Below, one piece after another: positions 48,551 through 52,207 of a DNA stretch of 52,207 nt. The stretch comes from Alphaproteobacteria bacterium (GTDB taxonomy: Bacteria; Pseudomonadota; Alphaproteobacteria; Micropepsales; Micropepsaceae), in assembly GCA_023259375.1 (NCBI GenBank), contig JAHFQC010000025.1, positions 1 through 52,207 of the forward strand. Reading direction: 5' to 3'. The notes under the pieces were generated by a model. It worked only from the letters and a program-made list of their open reading frames with translations. It was not told where the DNA came from and did not search any database. Numbering within the stretch: the stretch's first letter is position 1; each line of letters opens with the position of its first letter. Both the position numbers and the translations under genes were made by a program.

Positions 48551-49663
48551 ATGAAATTTACCACCATCCTGGCGGGAGCGGTCGCGCTTGCTGCGATGAC
48601 GGCTGCGGTCTCGGCCGGTCCGGCGCTGAAAGACGCTTACAAGAACGCCTTCGTCATTGGCGCGGCGCTCAACGCGGGCCAGATCACCGGGCAGGACGCC
48701 AAGAGCGACGAGATCGTCGTCCGCGAATTCAGCGCGATCTCGCCGGAGAACGACCTCAAGTGGGAACGCATTCATCCCGCGCCGGACGGCTATCATTTCG
48801 ATATCGCCGACCAGTACGTGGCTTTCGGTCAAGCGCATAACCTGTACACCGTCGGCCATGTGCTGGTGTGGCATGCCCAGACGCCGCGCTGGGTGTTCCA
48901 GGACGCACAAGGCAAACCGATTTCCAAGGACGCGCTGCTGGAGCGCCTGCGCTCGCACATCTTCACCGTGGTCGGCCGTTACAAGGGCAAGATCAAAGCG
49001 TGGGACGTCATCAATGAAGTCGTCGGCGACGACGGCAAGATGCGCCAGTCGCCGTGGTACCAGATCGGCGGCGAAGAGCTGTTCGTGAAGGCGTTCCAGT
49101 GGGCGCATCAGGCCGATCCCAAGGCCGAGCTCACCTACAACGACTACAACATCGAAAATCCCGACAAGCGGGCGGAAGCCTTGGCGCTGGTCAAGCGGCT
49201 GAAGGCGGCGGGCGCGCCAATCACCACGGTCGGCATCCAGGCGCACTACATGCTCGGCGAGCCCGATCTCAAACTGCTCGACGAGACCATCGGCGAATTC
49301 GCCAAGCTCGGTGTCAAGGTGGCGCTGACCGAACTCGATATCGATGTGCTGCCGCGTCCGGGCAACGGCGCCACCGCCGACGTTGCGCTGAGCCTTGCCG
49401 CCGATCCCAAATACAATCCTTATGTCAACGGCTTGCCCGCCGACGTGCAGCAGAAGCTCACCGAGCGCTATGCCCAGGTCTTCGCGTTCGCCCTGAAGCA
49501 CAAGGACGTGGTCAATCGCATCACGACTTGGGGCGTCACCGACAACGACACCTGGCACAACGGCTGGCCGATCCGCGGCCGTACCGCCTATTCACTCCTG
49601 TTCGATCGCGCCTATCAGGCCAAGCCGTCCGTGGCCGCGATCATTTCTGAGGCGCAGAAGTAA
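48551..49663 (+). CDS. Secreted GH10 endo-beta-1,4-xylanase
   Basis: Exported endoxylanase (370 aa), a single GH10 TIM barrel after a signal peptide (MKFTTILAGAVALAAMTAAVSA). The acid/base is E156 in KAWDVINEVV, and the nucleophile is E261 in VALTELDIDVLPR; HVLVWHAQTPRWVF, YNDYNIE and GVTDNDTWHNGWPI are family blocks. It has no carbohydrate-binding module. AGGAG lies six bases before ATG 48551, which I prefer to the start five codons earlier. It cuts xylan to oligosaccharides outside the cytosol for import and GH52 cleavage. Its last 23 bases overlap the convergent CE15 gene. Confidence 0.95.
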   Translation: MKFTTILAGAVALAAMTAAVSAGPALKDAYKNAFVIGAALNAGQITGQDAKSDEIVVREFSAISPENDLKWERIHPAPDGYHFDIADQYVAFGQAHNLYTVGHVLVWHAQTPRWVFQDAQGKPISKDALLERLRSHIFTVVGRYKGKIKAWDVINEVVGDDGKMRQSPWYQIGGEELFVKAFQWAHQADPKAELTYNDYNIENPDKRAEALALVKRLKAAGAPITTVGIQAHYMLGEPDLKLLDETIGEFAKLGVKVALTELDIDVLPRPGNGATADVALSLAADPKYNPYVNGLPADVQQKLTERYAQVFAFALKHKDVVNRITTWGVTDNDTWHNGWPIRGRTAYSLLFDRAYQAKPSVAAIISEAQK

Positions 49664-50951
49664 GCTGCGTCTTGGCGTAGCTAAGAAACGCGGTCCAGTT
49701 GGGCTGCATGGTATGACCGAAGGGGTGTTGGCGCCATGCCAGCGCCCCTTTTGTCACTTCGGTGCCGACCGGCGGCATCTGGTCAGTGCCGAGATCGCCG
49801 GCACCAAGCAGGCGATAGACCGGTCCCGCCGCCACCGTCGCCAGGAACATGCCGCGCTGATCGGCCCAGCCGTCTTCCATCGGCTTGGTACCGTCGCCGA
49901 TCCCGGCGCTGATGAACAGCGGTCGCGGCGCGACGAGCGCGATCAACTCGTGGGCATCGACCGGCAGGTCGTGCGCGGTTTTGGGTCCGGCATAAGCGAC
50001 GAAATTGCCCGCCATCCAGTGATGCTCGCCGTCGCCGGCGAGGTTCTCCAGCGTTTCGCCGAAGTTGCGCCTGAGCAGCTTGGCGCCGCCCGCGCCCGAC
50101 GATGAGATGTAGCCGATGGCAAGCCGCGGCTCGAACGCCATCGCCACCAGCGCCGCTTTGCCATAGCGCGAATGTCCGGCGACGCCGATCCGCTTGGCAT
50201 CGACGCGTTTGTCCGTGGCGAGAAGATCGATCACCCGGCTGACGCCCCAAGCCCAGGCGCGCAAAGCGCCCCATTGATCGAGCGGACGCGGCGCACCTTT
50301 GTTGACGAGGCCGATAACGCCTTCATTGAGCTTGTTGGGATCGTCGGCCTGAACGGTGGTCGGGATGTATTCGGCATAACCCCAGCCGGCGGCGAGAATC
50401 TGATCGCGCCAGTCCGCGCCTTGGCCCGGCGGCACCGGAGCGTTGTCCCATGGCCCATGCCAAGTCAGCACGATCATCACCGGCACCGGCTTTTCGTGGC
50501 TCGCGGGTAAGGTCAGGTCCATCGCGATATCGACCTTGTGCGCCGGATCGGCGCCGATATGGCCGACAAAGTGGGTGGTGATCGCTTTGACGGTGCGGTT
50601 CGGCACCTCGGCGCCCGTCGCTTGCCAGTGCACCGGCGGGATATTGGCGGGCAGGCGGCCATAGACTTCGGTCTCGAACAGGGCGGCGATCTCGGGGCGC
50701 CGTTTGGTCCACCAACTATCGGGCGTTGTAACCGCCTTGCCGTTCGCCAGCGTGAGCGGGTCGGGCAGGGTGTAGGTCCCGGCGCGGGCTTCATCGAAAT
50801 TGGCGAAGTTGGGGGCCTTGGGATTCATGCCGTCGGCGCCACCTCGCACAGATGTGATGTGCAACCGGGTCAGCAAACTTTGGTAGTCATCGCTGGCGGG
50901 AGCAGCTCCCATCAGCAAAACCGCAAGTCCTGCGACGGCAAATCGTTTCAT
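49641..50951 (-). CDS. Secreted CE15 glucuronoyl esterase
   Basis: Alpha/beta-hydrolase of 436 aa with signal peptide MKRFAVAGLAVLLMGAAPAS. It is predicted to cleave the ester between 4-O-methyl-glucuronate of xylan and lignin alcohols. CE15 marks are PVMIVLTWHGPWDN, the nucleophile motif GVAGHSRYGKAAL (S261), ISSSGAGGAKLLRRNFGETLENL, ELIALVAPRPLFISAG and the catalytic His in HPFGHTMQPNW (H413). GGGGGAAGG lies before the ATG. It is divergent from the GH115 gene across 99 bp holding a shared operator. An acetylxylan esterase is the alternative, but SRYGKAAL and the Arg after the nucleophile are typical of CE15. Confidence 0.86.
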   Translation of the reverse strand: MKRFAVAGLAVLLMGAAPASDDYQSLLTRLHITSVRGGADGMNPKAPNFANFDEARAGTYTLPDPLTLANGKAVTTPDSWWTKRRPEIAALFETEVYGRLPANIPPVHWQATGAEVPNRTVKAITTHFVGHIGADPAHKVDIAMDLTLPASHEKPVPVMIVLTWHGPWDNAPVPPGQGADWRDQILAAGWGYAEYIPTTVQADDPNKLNEGVIGLVNKGAPRPLDQWGALRAWAWGVSRVIDLLATDKRVDAKRIGVAGHSRYGKAALVAMAFEPRLAIGYISSSGAGGAKLLRRNFGETLENLAGDGEHHWMAGNFVAYAGPKTAHDLPVDAHELIALVAPRPLFISAGIGDGTKPMEDGWADQRGMFLATVAAGPVYRLLGAGDLGTDQMPPVGTEVTKGALAWRQHPFGHTMQPNWTAFLSYAKTQLTSAPQK

Positions 50952-50988
50952 GGCTGATCCTTCCCCCGTTGTCGGTCCACGTCTTCGG

Positions 50989-51002
50989 TGGTACCGGTAT
51001 CA
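50989..51002. promoter_or_regulatory. Operator TGGTACCGGTATCA between CE15 and GH115
   Basis: The exact reverse complement of the site at 44505-44518, placed 37 bp from the esterase start and 48 bp from the GH115 start. One LacI-type regulator could therefore control both genes together with manD and the symporter operon. Confidence 0.78.
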
Positions 51003-51050
51003 CCCGCAATAATGCCCAAAGAAGCACGCGCGGTTCCAGGAGAGGTTGCC

Positions 51051-52207
51051 ATGAAAACGGTGGTTCTGTCGCTTGTTCTCGCCGGAATTGCAGTCGCAGC
51101 ACCGGCCGAGGCGGAACTCGCACTCTATGAAGGCGGCAAGCCCGCGACCATCGTCCATGCTGACGGCACCCCGCTTACCAAAGCCGCCGAACTCCTGGCG
51201 CACGATCTTGGCGCGCTATCCGGACACAAAGTGGCGGTTACCGCCGCGCTCCCGGCGAGCGGACCCGCGGTGTTGATCGGCCGCTTCGACCAGCCGGAAA
51301 TCGCGGCGCTGCTCAAAGCCAACCACATCGACACGGCCGCCGTTGCTGGCAAATGGGAGACCTATGGCCGCGCCGTGGTCGATCAGAACGGCCGCAAGGT
51401 GCTGGTCATTTTCGGTTCCGATACCCGCGGCGCGATCTGGGGTGCGGTGGACCTCTCCCGCGAAATGGGCGTGTCGCCGTGGGAATGGTGGGCCGACGTC
51501 AAGATCGCCAAGAAAGCGCGCGTCGCCGTCGCCGATGCGCCGTTCACGTCCAAGGAGCCGACCGTCAAGTATCGCGGCATTTTCCTCAATGACGAGGAAT
51601 ACGGCCTGTTCCCCTGGGCGGCGAAAACCTACGACAAGAAATTCGGCAATCTCGGTCCCAAGACCTACGCCCGCATCTACGAACTGATGTGGCGCCTCAA
51701 GGCCAACACGATCTGGCCCGCCATGCACACGGTGAGCGAGGCTTTCAACAAGGTTCCGGGCAATCCCGAAACGGCGGGCGATTACGCCATCGTCCACGGC
51801 ACCTCCCATGTCGAGATGATGCTGCGCTCGAACCCGCACGAGTGGGATTCGAAGACCATGGGCGATTACAATTTCGTCGCCAACCGCCAGCGCATGCTCG
51901 ATTACTGGGACGGCGCGGTGAAGGATTTCGGCAAGTACGACAATGCCTACACCGTAGGCCTGCGCGGTGCCGACGATTATCCCATGGCCGGGGCCGATAC
52001 CCCGCAAGGCATGGCGAAGATCCTCGAAGACGTGTTCGCGGCCCAGCGCCAGATTCTGGAGAAGCGTCTCGGCAAGCCGGCCAACCAAATCCCGCAGGTG
52101 TTCACGCCGTACAAGGAAGTGCTGCCCGCTTACGACGCCGGACTGAAAGTGCCGGATGACGTCACCCTGGTCTGGCCGGACGACAATTTCGGCTACATCC
52201 GCCGCCT
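51051..52207 (+). CDS. GH115 xylan alpha-1,2-glucuronidase, 3'-truncated by the window edge
   Basis: Exoenzyme that removes (4-O-methyl-)glucuronate side chains from xylan. The frame is open from ATG 51051 to the window end (385 codons), so the C-terminal half or more is missing; GH115 proteins are usually ~800-1000 aa. The signal peptide is MKTVVLSLVLAGIAVAAPAEA. GH115 marks are RGAIWGAVDLSREMGVSPWE, WWADVKI, VKYRGIFLNDEEYGLFPWA, MWRLKANTIWPAMH, IVHGTSHVEMMLRSNPHEW and TLVWPDDNFGYIRRL at the window edge. AGGAGAGG precedes the ATG. It shares a divergent operator with the CE15 gene. The glucuronate it frees would enter the pathway that includes ManD. Confidence 0.92.
   Translation, partial: MKTVVLSLVLAGIAVAAPAEAELALYEGGKPATIVHADGTPLTKAAELLAHDLGALSGHKVAVTAALPASGPAVLIGRFDQPEIAALLKANHIDTAAVAGKWETYGRAVVDQNGRKVLVIFGSDTRGAIWGAVDLSREMGVSPWEWWADVKIAKKARVAVADAPFTSKEPTVKYRGIFLNDEEYGLFPWAAKTYDKKFGNLGPKTYARIYELMWRLKANTIWPAMHTVSEAFNKVPGNPETAGDYAIVHGTSHVEMMLRSNPHEWDSKTMGDYNFVANRQRMLDYWDGAVKDFGKYDNAYTVGLRGADDYPMAGADTPQGMAKILEDVFAAQRQILEKRLGKPANQIPQVFTPYKEVLPAYDAGLKVPDDVTLVWPDDNFGYIRR

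Overview
The window is about 52 kb of GC-rich, gene-dense bacterial chromosome from what looks like a fermentative, polysaccharide-degrading alphaproteobacterium. Three things point that way: a LexA box of the alphaproteobacterial GTTC-N7-GTTC type in front of imuA-imuB-dnaE2, protein sequences that read as alphaproteobacterial throughout, and two [FeFe]-hydrogenases with maturases in a glycan-degrading genome. The Rhizomicrobium/Micropepsaceae group would fit, but that is an inference. I see no insertion sequences, prophage, CRISPR arrays, rRNA or tRNA genes.

Layout. 1-3.9 kb: the 3' part of an EIIA-HPr-EI fusion and an N-acetylglucosamine EIIC-EIIB-EIIB permease. 3.9-6.2 kb (minus): three consecutive single-domain hemerythrins and a zinc alcohol dehydrogenase. 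6.3-15 kb: a cellobiose module (AGE-family 2-epimerase, GH94 phosphorylase, sodium:solute symporter). Its two transcription units carry an identical 13-bp LacI-type operator. Between them lie a protein made of three RMF-like repeats and an S9 peptidase. 15-18.3 kb: a small secreted protein, a small membrane protein, and the peptidoglycan-recycling pair Mpl and LD-carboxypeptidase. 18.3-20.5 kb: a hybrid histidine kinase. 20.7-26.3 kb: the SOS mutasome imuA-imuB-dnaE2, with a palindromic repeat translated as the start of DnaE2.

26.4-38.3 kb is the most unusual part, an [FeFe]-hydrogenase island in two transcription units. The first encodes a flavoprotein that fuses a NuoF-type 4Fe-4S domain to a GltD/NfnB-like FAD-NAD(P) module, followed by hydrogenase HydA1. 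After a terminator and a roughly 420-bp leader that includes a well-initiated 23-codon Cys-containing ORF, the second unit encodes HydC, HydB, HydA2, HydE, aspartate ammonia-lyase and HydF. HydG is not in the window. HydA2 has a His-rich insertion in its N-terminal 2Fe-2S domain.

38.3-42.8 kb: an RND efflux adaptor and pump. 43.2-52.2 kb: a glucuronoxylan utilisation locus (mannonate dehydratase, GPH symporter, GH52 beta-xylosidase, GH10 xylanase, CE15 glucuronoyl esterase, GH115 alpha-glucuronidase truncated by the window end). It is tied together by three copies of one operator, TGATACCGGTACCA.

Taken together: the sugar modules feed hexose, pentose and glucuronate into catabolism, the hydrogenases can discharge the resulting NAD(P)H as H2, and the hemerythrins and alcohol dehydrogenase fit a facultative lifestyle in which oxygen must be buffered. 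These joint roles are inferred from gene content. All family calls come from reading motifs by eye; no database search was run.
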